Shown here: piece after piece, positions 29,865-38,590 of the stretch
Numbering within the stretch: position 1 is the first letter of the stretch
Layout of the letters: every line of letters starts with the position of its first letter
DNA from: Komagataeibacter diospyri
GTDB lineage: Bacteria; Pseudomonadota; Alphaproteobacteria; Acetobacterales; Acetobacteraceae
NCBI RefSeq assembly: GCF_006538165.1
Contig: NZ_BDLU01000037.1
Coordinates: 117,432 to 181,431, forward strand
Length of the DNA: 64,000 nt
Direction: 5' to 3'
Program-made: the position numbers and the translations under genes
Notes under the pieces: generated by a model
Seen by the model: the letters and a program-made list of their open reading frames with translations, nothing else
Told to the model about the DNA's origin: nothing
Database searches by the model: none

Positions 29865-30547
29865 AAACGCGCCAGCCCGCTGTCTCCCTTTCCCGTTTGT
29901 ATCCGGCCCTGCGGGCAGGGGGCGGACTGCTGCTGTCGGCGGTTGTGCTGTCGGCCTGTTCCTCCGCCCCGGTGCGCTTCTATACCCTTGGCGCGCCCGC
30001 CGTGGCCGTCGGCGCGGAAAGCACCGCCACCATGCCCATCACGGACAGCACGCCCGTGATCGAGGTCGAACGCGCGCGCATGCCCGACTATCTGGACAGT
30101 CAGGACATCATGGTGCGCAACGGCCACGAGATCGAACGCAGTGGGCTGGGCCGCTGGGCCAGCCGCCTGTCGGTGGGTGCGACCGACCTGATCACGGCGC
30201 GGCTGGCGCAGAAATGGCCGCACCTGTTCGTAACCGACCAGAGCCAGCCTGACCGGCCGACATGGCGGCTGCAGCTCAATATCAGCCGTCTTGATGTCAG
30301 CCGCGACGGCCAGGCCGCCCTGAATGCAGACTGGGCCATCATTCCGCAGGATTCGCGCGCCTCCATCCTGCGTAACCGCACCACCATCGTCACGCAGGGC
30401 AATACGGGCAGCAATGCCAATATTGCCAAGGTGACCGAAAACCTGCTGAATGAACTGAGCGACCGGATCGAGGCAAGCTGGCCCAGCACGACCGGCACAG
30501 CGACGCCACAGACCGCCATGACGTTCCACCGCCACACAAGCAACTGA
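29861..30547 (+). CDS. ABC-type transport auxiliary lipoprotein (PqiC-like)
   Basis: This outer-membrane lipoprotein partner is often found with MCE transporters and fits the ABC_trans_aux/DUF330 family. The 228-residue product has a signal peptide ending in the lipobox LSAC (Cys33), then VRFYTLG, a common start of the mature domain. It closes the operon with four-base overlap to mlaD. It may dock lipids to or from the outer membrane; direction of transport is unknown. Confidence 0.85.
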   Translation: MKTRQPAVSLSRLYPALRAGGGLLLSAVVLSACSSAPVRFYTLGAPAVAVGAESTATMPITDSTPVIEVERARMPDYLDSQDIMVRNGHEIERSGLGRWASRLSVGATDLITARLAQKWPHLFVTDQSQPDRPTWRLQLNISRLDVSRDGQAALNADWAIIPQDSRASILRNRTTIVTQGNTGSNANIAKVTENLLNELSDRIEASWPSTTGTATPQTAMTFHRHTSN

Positions 30548-30697
30548 CCCTGTAGCGGGACGGGAGCCAGTCCTGTCCCGGTCTGGCAGGATCAGGGAAA
30601 TGGCCGGGTTGCGGCATCCGCCCCGCACGAATGGGGAACCTTTCGGCATGAAAGACATTGGGTGCGCAACCCTGTTCCCCCAGCCGGAGTGTCCGCC

Positions 30698-31201
30698 ATG
30701 CCCCGATTTTTCCCTTCCCTTCGTGGGGCTGCCTATGTCGCCAGCCTGTCTGCAGCACTTCTGTCGGGCACGGGTGTTGCGCGGGCGGAAAGCGGACCGG
30801 TGATCCTGGCGCAGCATCCCGGCACCGAACTGGACCGGCAGGCCCGAAAACTGGTGACGCAGGACCTGCATGACGCCGCGAACCAGCGTGAACAGCCCGT
30901 CCTGTTGACCGGATCGGGCCAGTTGTCGGACAACCCGCGCCGCATGGCGTTGTTTGTACAGTTGCAGTCCGCCAGCCTGTGCGGATCGGCGGGATGCTCC
31001 ACGTCCGTGTATCTGCCCGATGGGCGCAAGTGGATTTTGGTTCTGGATTCCGTCAGCGGGCCGATCACCATTACCCCACAGATGCATGACGGCATGCATG
31101 ACCTGCTGGTTGATGACACGGATCGCTGGATCTGGAACGGCACGACCTATATCGATACGCAGGCGGCAGCCGAACCGTCCCCCACGCCGACAGACAGGTA
31201 A
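30698..31201 (+). CDS. Hypothetical periplasmic protein
   Basis: I do not recognise this family. The ATG at 30698 has GGAG nine bases upstream and gives a signal peptide with likely cleavage after VARA near residue 30. The 137-residue mature part is soluble. It has a Cys-x4-Cys pair (LCGSAGCSTSVYL) that could form a disulfide, a strand-rich YLPDGRKWILVLD segment and a Pro-rich tail. Codon use matches the neighbours. It lies 150 bases after the lipid-transport operon and may be separate from it. Confidence 0.7.
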   Translation: MPRFFPSLRGAAYVASLSAALLSGTGVARAESGPVILAQHPGTELDRQARKLVTQDLHDAANQREQPVLLTGSGQLSDNPRRMALFVQLQSASLCGSAGCSTSVYLPDGRKWILVLDSVSGPITITPQMHDGMHDLLVDDTDRWIWNGTTYIDTQAAAEPSPTPTDR

Positions 31202-31270
31202 ACGACCGGTACCTCGCGACACCGACATTGCCGGACAGATCGGCTGGACATGGTGTTTTTTTTGGGATGA

Positions 31271-31344
31271 TGGAGCGGGTGAAGGGAATCGAACCCTCGT
31301 ATGCAGCTTGGGAAGCTGCCGTTCTACCATTGAACTACACCCGC
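31271..31344 (-). tRNA. tRNA-Gly(CCC)
   Basis: The minus strand folds as a complete 74-base tRNA including the encoded CCA end (31271-31273). The acceptor arm GCGGGTG pairs with CACCCGC. The anticodon stem GCAGC/GCTGC holds the loop TTCCCAA, giving anticodon CCC, which reads GGG glycine codons. The T-loop GGTTCGATTC is present. It stands alone between the hypothetical gene and the metZ riboswitch. Confidence 0.96.
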
Positions 31345-31465
31345 GTTCCGGCCCCTCTATACTGCACAAGCCGGACGGATGCAATCACCCCGCCATACGG
31401 GCGGCAGTTGACGCACCCTGCCCTGATCCGCAATAAGCATTGATGTCTGGCTGGCTTGCCCGTCA

Positions 31466-31530
31466 GACCCTCGTGATTTGATACGGCCGGCTTGCGGCGA
31501 GGTAAAACATACGCGCTAAAGAGGCCTGAT
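31466..31530 (+). promoter_or_regulatory. SAM-II (metA-type) riboswitch upstream of metZ
   Basis: The segment matches the alphaproteobacterial SAM-II aptamer in order: a P1 strand CCTCG (31469-31473), then GTGATTTG, CGGCTTGC with P1 partner CGAGG (31498-31502), an A-rich loop (TAAAACA), and CGCTAAAGAGGCC, which supplies the pseudoknot. GGCC at 31485-31488 can pair with GGCC at 31523-31526. SAM-II RNAs bind S-adenosylmethionine and lower methionine synthesis genes. About 140 bases separate it from the metZ ATG. Confidence 0.88.
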
Positions 31531-31668
31531 CCCGCCCGCAAGGGCGCGGGCATCATGGTTTCCACGGTCGTGAACCGCCTTTTGGGGGAATGGGCTGCCG
31601 GAACAGAACCGGCGCTGGCCCCTGCCCGTATTCACGCCCATCCCCGTTCACAGGAATCGCCATCCGCC

Positions 31669-32871
31669 ATGACTGACCAGCCTGATCCCAAATCCTTCCG
31701 CCCCGCCACCCGTCTGATCAACGCGGGCCTTGAGCGTACGCCATATGGTGAAACCAGCGAAGCGATGTTCCTGACCTCCGGCTTTGTCTATGACAGCGCG
31801 GAACAGGCCGAGGGTACTTTTACGGGCGATGTCTCGCATTACCAGTATTCGCGCTTTGGCAATCCGACCACGTCCAACCTTGAACGCCGCCTGTGTGATC
31901 TGGAGGGCGCGGAAGCCTGCGTGCTGACGGCAACGGGCATGGGCGCTGTCTCCTCCGCCCTGCTGGCGCAGGTGCGCGCGGGAGACCGGGTCGTGGCGTC
32001 ACGCGCACTGTTCGGTTCGTGCCACTGGATCGTGGCCGAGCTGCTGCCGCGTTATGGCGTGGAAACCATATTCGTCGATGGTGGCGACATGGCGGCATGG
32101 AAGGACGCGCTGAGCAAGCCTGCGCGCGCCGTGCTGCTGGAAAGCCCGTCCAACCCGATGCTGGATGTGCTGGACATCCGCATGATCTGTGAACTGGCGC
32201 ACAAGGCCGGGGCGACTGTGGTGGTGGATAATGTGTTCGCGACCCCGCTGTACCAGAAGCCGCTGGAACTGGGTGCGGACGTGGTGGTGTATTCATGCAC
32301 CAAGCATATCGACGGACAGGGCCGCGTACTGGGTGGCGCGGTGCTGGGCAATGCCAAATGGATTGACGAGGTCCTGCGTCCCTTTACCCGCAATACCGGC
32401 AACAGCCTGTCGCCCTTCAACGCATGGGTCATGCTGAAAAGCATCGAGACACTGGGCCTGCGCGTGAACGCCATGACGCAGAATGCCGCAAGGGTTGCGG
32501 ACTTCCTGGCGGATGCACCCGGCATCGTCCGGGTCTTCTATCCCGGCCGCAAGGACCACCCGCAGTATGAGCTGGCAAAAAAGCAGATGTCCGCCGGTTC
32601 CACGCTGGTGGCGTTTGAGGTCGAGGGCGGCAAGGAAGGGGCGTTCGTCTTCATGAACGCACTGCGCCTGATCTCGATTTCCAACAACCTTGGCGATGCG
32701 CGCTCGCTTGTCACGCATCCGGCCACGACCACGCACATGAAGCTGGCGCCCGAAGAACGCGCCCGCCTTGGCATTACAGACGGGGCGATCCGCTTTTCCG
32801 TCGGACTGGAAGATGCCGACGACCTGATTGATGACCTCAAGCGCGGCATCGCGGCGCTGGGCAACCGGTAA
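31669..32871 (+). CDS. metZ: O-succinylhomoserine sulfhydrylase
   Basis: MetZ makes homocysteine directly from O-succinylhomoserine and sulfide, using PLP. The 400-residue product has the Cys/Met-metabolism PLP fold: SRFGNPTTSNLERRL, the substrate-binding EAMFLTSGFVYDSA segment near the N-terminus and the PLP lysine in YSCTKHIDGQG (Lys212). Cystathionine gamma-synthase is the alternative, but the sequence and the SAM-II riboswitch upstream favour MetZ. The frame opens at 31492, but that stretch includes the riboswitch, so the ATG at 31669 is used. apaG follows 17 bases later. Confidence 0.93.
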   Translation: MTDQPDPKSFRPATRLINAGLERTPYGETSEAMFLTSGFVYDSAEQAEGTFTGDVSHYQYSRFGNPTTSNLERRLCDLEGAEACVLTATGMGAVSSALLAQVRAGDRVVASRALFGSCHWIVAELLPRYGVETIFVDGGDMAAWKDALSKPARAVLLESPSNPMLDVLDIRMICELAHKAGATVVVDNVFATPLYQKPLELGADVVVYSCTKHIDGQGRVLGGAVLGNAKWIDEVLRPFTRNTGNSLSPFNAWVMLKSIETLGLRVNAMTQNAARVADFLADAPGIVRVFYPGRKDHPQYELAKKQMSAGSTLVAFEVEGGKEGAFVFMNALRLISISNNLGDARSLVTHPATTTHMKLAPEERARLGITDGAIRFSVGLEDADDLIDDLKRGIAALGNR

Positions 32872-32888
32872 GCAAGGAGCTTCCCTCC

Positions 32889-33365
32889 ATGAGCAAGAAC
32901 AGGCCTTTCCCTCCCCCCGGTGGGGAAGGAGCGGAATCCCCGCTGGGCGAGACAATGGACAATACCCCCTGTTTCGAGGCGACGACCGACAATGTCCGCG
33001 TGGTTGTCCAGACCTTCTGGCTGGATGACCAGTCGGAACCGGATGAACACCGTTATGTATGGGCGTACCGAATCCGTATCGAAAACCACGGCAAGGACCA
33101 GATCCAGCTACTGCGCCGCAGCTGGCGCATCGTGGACGGAAAGGGACGGATCGACCGCGTGGAAGGCGACGGCGTGGTAGGGGAGCAGCCCCTTATCGAC
33201 GCCGCCGCCAGTTTCGAATACATGTCCGGGGCCGCCCTTGAAACGCCAACCGGCTTCATGGGTGGCATGTACCACATGATCCGCCCCGCCAGCCGGCAGC
33301 ATTTTGATGTCAGTATTCCCGTCTTCAGCCTGGACAGCCCGCATCATCCGGCCATCCTTCATTAA
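32889..33365 (+). CDS. apaG: ApaG domain protein
   Basis: ApaG is a small fibronectin-type-III-like protein linked to cation homeostasis and to other processes; its activity is not settled. The conserved part starts near FEATTDNVRVVV and includes YVWAYRIRIENHG, QLLRRSWRI, GVVGEQP and the C-terminal GGMYHMIR. The ATG at 32889 has AAGGAG ten bases upstream. Family members normally begin near the ATG at 32955, and the 22-residue lead between them is Gly/Pro-rich and includes a palindromic DNA stretch. Either start is possible. It lies between metZ and folE. Confidence 0.88.
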   Translation: MSKNRPFPPPGGEGAESPLGETMDNTPCFEATTDNVRVVVQTFWLDDQSEPDEHRYVWAYRIRIENHGKDQIQLLRRSWRIVDGKGRIDRVEGDGVVGEQPLIDAAASFEYMSGAALETPTGFMGGMYHMIRPASRQHFDVSIPVFSLDSPHHPAILH

Positions 33366-33422
33366 ATTTCCCCTCTGCGGCGTGTCCCTGCCGGACAGGC
33401 CCATGCAACAAGAACCAACAGC

Positions 33423-34028
33423 ATGACTCCCATCGATTCCCGCCCCTCCCGCACGGAAGCAGAGGAGGCCGTCCGCACCCTGCTGCGCTGGGCGGGTGAA
33501 GATCCCGACCGCGAGGGGCTGCGTGATACGCCCCAGCGCGTCATAAAATCATATGACGAATTCTTCTGCGGCTATGCCGAAGACCCGGTCGACCTGCTGC
33601 GCCGCACCTTTTCCGAAGTCGATGATTATGACGAGATGGTGCTGCTGCGCGATATCCGCGTGGAAAGCCATTGCGAACACCACATGGTGCCCATCATTGG
33701 GGTGGCCCACGTAGCCTACCTGCCGCGCAAGCGGGTGGTGGGGATTTCCAAGCTGGCCCGCGTGGTGGATGCCTACGCCCGGCGTTTCCAGATCCAGGAA
33801 CGGCTGACGGCCCAGATCGCCAACACCATCAACGAGGAACTGCAGCCTTATGGCGTGGGGGTGGTGATCGAAGCATCGCACCAGTGCATGACCACGCGCG
33901 GCGTGCATCGTCCCGGCGTGTCGATGGTCACCAGCCGCATGCTGGGCACCTTCCGTACCAATTCGGACACACGGCGCGAATTCCTGTCGATCCTCAACCG
34001 TCCGGCCATGAACAGCAGCGGTATCTGA
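33423..34028 (+). CDS. folE: GTP cyclohydrolase I
   Basis: FolE opens GTP to dihydroneopterin triphosphate, the first step of folate synthesis. The 201-residue enzyme has the zinc ligands in [11 protein letters not shown] and in [10 protein letters not shown], the [23 protein letters not shown] core (residues split across strands) and a C-terminal decamer-forming helix. It lies 57 bases after apaG and is followed ten bases later by a gene-end repeat and terminator. Confidence 0.96.
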   Translation: MTPIDSRPSRTEAEEAVRTLLRWAGEDPDREGLRDTPQRVIKSYDEFFCGYAEDPVDLLRRTFSEVDDYDEMVLLRDIRVESHCEHHMVPIIGVAHVAYLPRKRVVGISKLARVVDAYARRFQIQERLTAQIANTINEELQPYGVGVVIEASHQCMTTRGVHRPGVSMVTSRMLGTFRTNSDTRREFLSILNRPAMNSSGI

Positions 34029-34037
34029 TTGATAAAA

Positions 34038-34111
34038 AAAGTTTTTGGTGCCGCCTTTTTTAAAAAGGCGGCGTTTCCCTGAAGCTTAAAAAAAAGCTTC
34101 ACCAGAAACTT
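34038..34111. repeat. Inverted pair of gene-end repeats between convergent genes, copies 2a and 2b
   Basis: Copy 2a (34038-34072, plus orientation) reads AAGTTTTTGGTGCCGCC and then folds as the perfect palindrome GCCGCCTTTTT-T-AAAAAGGCGGC at 34050-34072. Copy 2b (34081-34111, minus orientation) reads AAGTTTCTGGTGAAGC and folds as GAAGCTT-A6-AAGCTTC (34081-34100). Each copy points the same way as the gene it follows, folE on the left and the PfpI gene on the right. Together they can terminate both strands. Confidence 0.8.
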
Positions 34112-34128
34112 CTTTATTTATCGCGAGG

Positions 34129-34704
34129 CTACAGGGTGACTTTCGCCCCCAGCACGGCGATGAACTGTGCAAGCCATGCCGGATGGGCGGGCCATGCCGG
34201 GGCCGTGACCAGCTGGCCATCGGTAATCGCGGCATCCAGCGCGATATCGGCATAAATACCATCTGCCAGTTCCACTTCCGGGCGGCAGGCAGGATAGGCT
34301 GAAACCTTCCGTCCCGAAATGATGCGGGCGGCAGCCAGAAGCTGGCCCGCATGGCAGATCGCGGCAATGGGCCGGTCGGCAAAGGCGCGGACCAGTTCGA
34401 TCACCCGTGCGTCCAGCCGCAGGTATTCCGGCGCACGCCCACCGGGCAGGACAAGGCCCGCGTAGTCGCCGTGACTGATCTCATCAAAGGTCGCGTTCAG
34501 CGCAAAGCGGTGACCCGGCTTTTCACTGTAGGTCTGCGCCCCCTCAAAATCATGGATGGCGGTCAGGACATGTTCGCCCTTCCTGCGGCCCGGACAGACC
34601 GCATCAACGCGATAGCCCAGCATGGTCAGGGCCTGATAGGGCACCATGACCTCATAATCCTCGACATAATCGCCAGCCAGCAGCAGCAGCCTTGGTGCGC
34701 TCAT
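34129..34704 (-). CDS. DJ-1/PfpI family protein
   Basis: This is a class-I glutamine-amidotransferase-like protein of the DJ-1/PfpI superfamily, whose members include proteases, chaperones and glyoxalase or deglycase-type enzymes. The ATG at 34704 has AAGGAA about eight bases upstream and gives 191 residues starting [20 protein letters not shown]. The nucleophile elbow [13 protein letters not shown] holds the reactive cysteine, and [12 protein letters not shown] is the typical preceding loop. It starts 25 bases after moaB and is probably co-transcribed with it. Substrate unknown. Confidence 0.88.
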   Translation of the reverse strand: MSAPRLLLLAGDYVEDYEVMVPYQALTMLGYRVDAVCPGRRKGEHVLTAIHDFEGAQTYSEKPGHRFALNATFDEISHGDYAGLVLPGGRAPEYLRLDARVIELVRAFADRPIAAICHAGQLLAAARIISGRKVSAYPACRPEVELADGIYADIALDAAITDGQLVTAPAWPAHPAWLAQFIAVLGAKVTL

Positions 34705-34729
34705 TATCCGTTTCCTTCCCGTTATCCGG

Positions 34730-35284
34730 TCAGTCGTGATGGTCGTCCGGGGACAGGTGCTCACGCAGCCGGGGCATGAGTTCGACAAAATTGCAGGGCA
34801 CATGGCGACTGTCGAGCTGCCAGACCAGTATGTCGTCCCACCCGTCCTTCACCGCGCCGGATGACCCGGGCAACGCGAACAGATAAGTACCATTCGCAAC
34901 CCCAGCCAGTGCGCGTGACTGGATCGTGGATGTGCCGATTTTCTGGTAGGACAGCATGCGAAACAGCTCACCAAAGCCTTCAATCCGTTTTTCGATCACT
35001 TTATCGAAAGCTTCCGGCGTAACGTCACGGCCCGTTACCCCCGTGCCGCCCGTCGAGATGACGACATCCACCTGCGGGTCCGCAATCCACCCCGACAGGG
35101 TGGCGGCAAGCTGCCCGACATCATCGGACACGATGGCGCGCGCTGCCACGGCATGGCCTGCGGCGGTGATGCGCGCGGCCAGTATATCGCCGGATCTGTC
35201 CGTTTCCGGCGTACGGGTATCGGATACCGTCAGCACCGCGATGCGGACAGGCAGGAAGGTTTTTTTCATATCAAGTCGCGACAT
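34730..35284 (-). CDS. moaB: Molybdenum cofactor biosynthesis protein MoaB
   Basis: MoaB belongs to the MoaB/Mog/MogA fold that binds molybdopterin and adenylates it before metal insertion. The protein is about 184 residues from the ATG at 35284. The signature [19 protein letters not shown] and the later [17 protein letters not shown] loop are present. An ATG at 35269 is a later alternative. It precedes the PfpI gene on the same strand and diverges from the porin across an AT-rich gap. Confidence 0.92.
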   Translation of the reverse strand: MSRLDMKKTFLPVRIAVLTVSDTRTPETDRSGDILAARITAAGHAVAARAIVSDDVGQLAATLSGWIADPQVDVVISTGGTGVTGRDVTPEAFDKVIEKRIEGFGELFRMLSYQKIGTSTIQSRALAGVANGTYLFALPGSSGAVKDGWDDILVWQLDSRHVPCNFVELMPRLREHLSPDDHHD

Positions 35285-35320
35285 GAAGCCATGTTCACCA
35301 TTCCCGCGCCATGGCGTCAA

Positions 35321-35547
35321 CGGGCATCGCAGCGGGCATGCCCACCGTCATTCCGACAGGGAAATAATGAGTAATGTGTGAGAACAAACACAAAATTCTG
35401 ATGTATTTGTGCATTGCACAAAAAAAACATACACATTAATAATAACATCTTACATAAATCTATTGATATAACAAAAAAAATTCCTTTACCGTTATTTTAC
35501 AAAACATTAGTTTTTACATAATTCCCCTGCCAAGGTTTATATTCGGC
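35321..35547. promoter_or_regulatory. AT-rich divergent promoter region of moaB and oprB
   Basis: No gene is supported in this gap. From about 35375 to 35545 the DNA is strongly AT-rich, with repeated A-runs and TA steps, against a GC-rich background. This is where the oprB promoter should lie. I could not fix -35 and -10 boxes with confidence. Confidence 0.4.
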
Positions 35548-37026
35548 ATGAAATATGCTATCGATACGCGGATGATCAGAACATTCTCCCGCTTTTTTGT
35601 CCCGCTATCCCTGCTTCTTCTTGCGTTTTTCACCCAGAGTGAAACCGCATCGGCACAGGCCATCCCCGGCGAAGGACAGGGCGTGATCGGCTCTCAGCCC
35701 AGCCTCAACGTCAATGCACGACGTAATGTCCCAGTGAACGATCCGGGATCATTTTTCAGCGCGCCTTACGGAAACCAGCATTTTTTCGGGGACTGGGCCG
35801 GGATTCAGCCCTTCCTGCTGAAACACGGCGTACATATCGAGGCCGACGTGCATGAGGAGCTGGCGGGTAACTTCCGTGGCGGTGCCAAGCAGGGCGTGAC
35901 CGATGCGGGTCAGGTCGGTGTGGAAATCGATATCGACTGGCACAAGCTGGCCGGTGCACCGAAGAATTTCTGGACACATACCATGATCGTGAACGGTCAT
36001 GGCCGTAATGCCAGTACCGATTACATTCACGATTCCCTTGCCGGCGTGCAGCAGATCTATGGCGCCCGTGGTAACGTGGTCGCCCATCTGGTGTACATGT
36101 ATGCCGAACAGTCCCTGTTCCATAACCGGCTGGACATCAGCGCAGGCTGGATCCCGGTGGGCAGCTTCTTCGCCGCATCCCCGCTGTTCTGTGACTTCAT
36201 GAACGTGTCGATATGCGGTAACCCCGCGCCGGGCAAATACGTGCCGGGTGGCCGTGACTGGCCTTCGGGCAACCTGGGTGTCGTAGCCCGCGTCATGCCG
36301 ACGGTCGATACCTACATCATGGCCAGTATGTTCGCCGTATCACCGCATTCCTATAACGGTGGCATTTCAGGCTGGTCATGGGCACAGAGTGGCCTTGGCA
36401 AATTCTCCACCCCGGTGGAAATCGGCTGGCTGCCGGAATTTGGTCCCCACCACCTGGCCGGTCACTACAAGGCAGGTTACGGCTACGACAATTCCCAGTA
36501 CAGCGACCTGTATCAGGACATAAACGGCAACTCGGCCGTTCTGACGGGCCGGCCGTTCCGCAAGCAGTCGGGCGTCAGTACCGCATGGTTCCAGGCAGAC
36601 CAGATGTTCATGCGCAATGGCGCAGGTCCGACCAACGGCCTGATCGCGCTGGCGGGCTTCATGTATACGTCGGGCAAGGTCTCGGCAATGAAATACCACG
36701 CATGGGCCGGTATGGTGGAAACCGGTGCGAAATGGGGCCGTCCGCTCGATACGGTGGGGGCAATGTTCCACTATTTCGAAATGAGCCGCGCATCCGTCCT
36801 GCAGCAGGAATCCTCGGTGCTGGCTGGCACGCCGTTCCTGACCAACCAGTGGGGCAAGGTATGGGGCATCCAGACGCATGAAGATGTGTACGAGCTGTTC
36901 TACAACATCCACACCGCTCGTGGCATGAGCTTCCAGCCGGATTTCCAGTACATCAACCGCCCCGGCGGCACCACGACCTATCATGATGCGGCGGTGATGG
37001 GCCTGCAGTTCAACTGCATCCTGTAA
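35548..37026 (+). CDS. oprB: OprB-type carbohydrate-selective porin
   Basis: This outer-membrane beta-barrel should pass sugars or related solutes to the periplasmic oxidases typical of acetic acid bacteria. The 492-residue product has a signal peptide with cleavage near ASA/QA (about residue 36) and a polar linker. The barrel contains the OprB start NQHFFGDWAGIQPFLLKHG, VGVEIDIDWHKLAG and a C-terminal strand ending in a hydrophobic residue (LQFNCIL). An ATG at 35572 is an alternative start. A kinase-fold gene follows by 45 bases. Confidence 0.92.
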   Translation: MKYAIDTRMIRTFSRFFVPLSLLLLAFFTQSETASAQAIPGEGQGVIGSQPSLNVNARRNVPVNDPGSFFSAPYGNQHFFGDWAGIQPFLLKHGVHIEADVHEELAGNFRGGAKQGVTDAGQVGVEIDIDWHKLAGAPKNFWTHTMIVNGHGRNASTDYIHDSLAGVQQIYGARGNVVAHLVYMYAEQSLFHNRLDISAGWIPVGSFFAASPLFCDFMNVSICGNPAPGKYVPGGRDWPSGNLGVVARVMPTVDTYIMASMFAVSPHSYNGGISGWSWAQSGLGKFSTPVEIGWLPEFGPHHLAGHYKAGYGYDNSQYSDLYQDINGNSAVLTGRPFRKQSGVSTAWFQADQMFMRNGAGPTNGLIALAGFMYTSGKVSAMKYHAWAGMVETGAKWGRPLDTVGAMFHYFEMSRASVLQQESSVLAGTPFLTNQWGKVWGIQTHEDVYELFYNIHTARGMSFQPDFQYINRPGGTTTYHDAAVMGLQFNCIL

Positions 37027-37071
37027 CGCACCCTTCATCAATGGGGTTTCCCACGGTATGGGGGGCGGATC

Positions 37072-38055
37072 ATGACCGATCCCGCCCTCCTTTACCGACA
37101 GGCCCATGCGGCATTGGCAGATTACCGCCTGCCTGATGCGCAGACCACCCTGCTGTCCATTTCAGAAAACGTCATTTTCCGTATCGACGCAGGCGATGGG
37201 CGACGTTATGCACTGCGCCTGCACCGGCCCGGCTACCACAGCGCACCCGAAATCCGCAGCGAACTGGCATGGCTTGATGCCCTTCACGTAGCGGGACTTG
37301 AAGTTCCCCTGCCCATCCCCGCCCATGACGGCATGCCCCTGCGCACCGTGCAGTGTGGTGACGGGGTAACGCGCCATGCGGTCCTGTTTGCATGGATGGA
37401 TGGCACCGAACCCACACCGGACATTGATCCGGCAGCCTTTGACCGGCTGGGCCGCATGACCGCACGCCTGCATGGCCACAGCCGCGGCTGGACGCGTCCC
37501 GACGGGTTTATCCGCAAGATATGGACACCTGACACCATGACGGGTCCCCACGCACTGTGGGGACGATGGGACCGGGTACCGGGCATGACCCCATCCGCAC
37601 ACGACCTGATTGCGCAATGCGTGCGGCAGGTTGATGCGCAACTGGCCGGTTATGGCATGCACCCGGATCGATTCGGACTGATCCATGCCGACCTGCGGCT
37701 GGCCAACCTGCTGGTCAGCGGCACGCATACACGCCTGATCGACTTTGATGACTGCGGCATAAGCTGGTTCATGCAGGATCTTGCAGCAGCGCTGAGTTTC
37801 CATGAAGACCATCCGCATGTACCGCGCTGGGTCGATCACTGGCTGCGCGGCTACAGCACGACAGGCACCATTACACAGGCGGATCTGGACATCCTGCCCG
37901 CCCTGGTCATCCAGCGCCGCATCCAGCTTCTGGCATGGACCGGCACGCATCACGACACACAACAGGTCCACAGCCTTGGCCCCGACTGGTTCGACGGCAC
38001 GCTGGGGTTATGCCATGCGTGGACACGGGGGCGACTGCTGCGCGATATCGGCTGA
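37072..38055 (+). CDS. Aminoglycoside-phosphotransferase-fold kinase
   Basis: The 327-residue product belongs to the APH/choline kinase superfamily, which includes homoserine kinase II and SrkA-type stress kinases. The nucleotide-binding N-lobe includes SENVIFRIDAGDGRRYALRL. The catalytic HADLRLANLL (His-x-Asp-x4-Asn) is in the second half, followed by the metal-binding LIDFDDCG. Its substrate cannot be told from sequence, and aminoglycoside resistance should not be assumed. It is 45 bases after oprB, possibly co-transcribed. Confidence 0.87.
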   Translation: MTDPALLYRQAHAALADYRLPDAQTTLLSISENVIFRIDAGDGRRYALRLHRPGYHSAPEIRSELAWLDALHVAGLEVPLPIPAHDGMPLRTVQCGDGVTRHAVLFAWMDGTEPTPDIDPAAFDRLGRMTARLHGHSRGWTRPDGFIRKIWTPDTMTGPHALWGRWDRVPGMTPSAHDLIAQCVRQVDAQLAGYGMHPDRFGLIHADLRLANLLVSGTHTRLIDFDDCGISWFMQDLAAALSFHEDHPHVPRWVDHWLRGYSTTGTITQADLDILPALVIQRRIQLLAWTGTHHDTQQVHSLGPDWFDGTLGLCHAWTRGRLLRDIG

Positions 38056-38333
38056 CACCGGTTTGGAGAAAAGGATAATTAGATATTTTTTTAATTCATC
38101 TATGCGATGAATGCGGCCACATTACTTTTTGGAAACTTTTGTAATGCGCAGGACAGAATGCCGCTGGGTTGCATGGTATCAATTAAATGTGACTTACAGA
38201 ATCGCATTTCCGGCGTGGTATGTCTTTTATGCCTCATTCCTGACATGTATGGACGTTAGGTAATGTGTCGTTCGGTTAACAACCCGATTCACCGGAGCCC
38301 GTCCCGTCCTTGGCACATAACGGAAAAACAGCA
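38056..38333 (+). promoter_or_regulatory. Gene-free AT-rich gap before the small ORF
   Basis: I see no convincing gene in this 278-base gap. It is AT-rich in its first half and contains two GANTC sites, the CcrM methylation motif, at about 38201 (GAATC) and 38284 (GATTC). A promoter for the small downstream ORF is possible. Confidence 0.3.
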
Positions 38334-38519
38334 ATGACCCCTGCAGTTGACACGATCGCCTCGTCCCCGGCAGCTTCCCCCGTCGTCGCCGTTGGACTGT
38401 CCGTGGCATCCGATGAAATCCCGACCCGGTCCCAGACCACCCGGATGATCTATTCCCGCCACCGTCGCGCCCTGCGGGACTATGCCCGCACGCTGGCAAC
38501 CACTACCGACAATGCCTGA
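38334..38519 (+). CDS. Small hypothetical protein (61 aa)
   Basis: The ATG at 38334 is preceded by a GGA-containing site at reasonable spacing. The third codon positions are strongly G/C, as in the neighbouring genes, which supports real coding. The product is Ser/Thr/Ala-rich in its first half. It ends in a basic helix, RMIYSRHRRALRDYARTLA, that might bind nucleic acid or a partner. No family recognised. An ATG at 38310 in the same frame is an alternative start. Confidence 0.45.
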   Translation: MTPAVDTIASSPAASPVVAVGLSVASDEIPTRSQTTRMIYSRHRRALRDYARTLATTTDNA

Positions 38520-38590
38520 TCTGCCAGCATCGTTTAATCAGTTGACCGCATGGCCAGCACACCGGCCACGATAAAAATCAAACTTTGACA

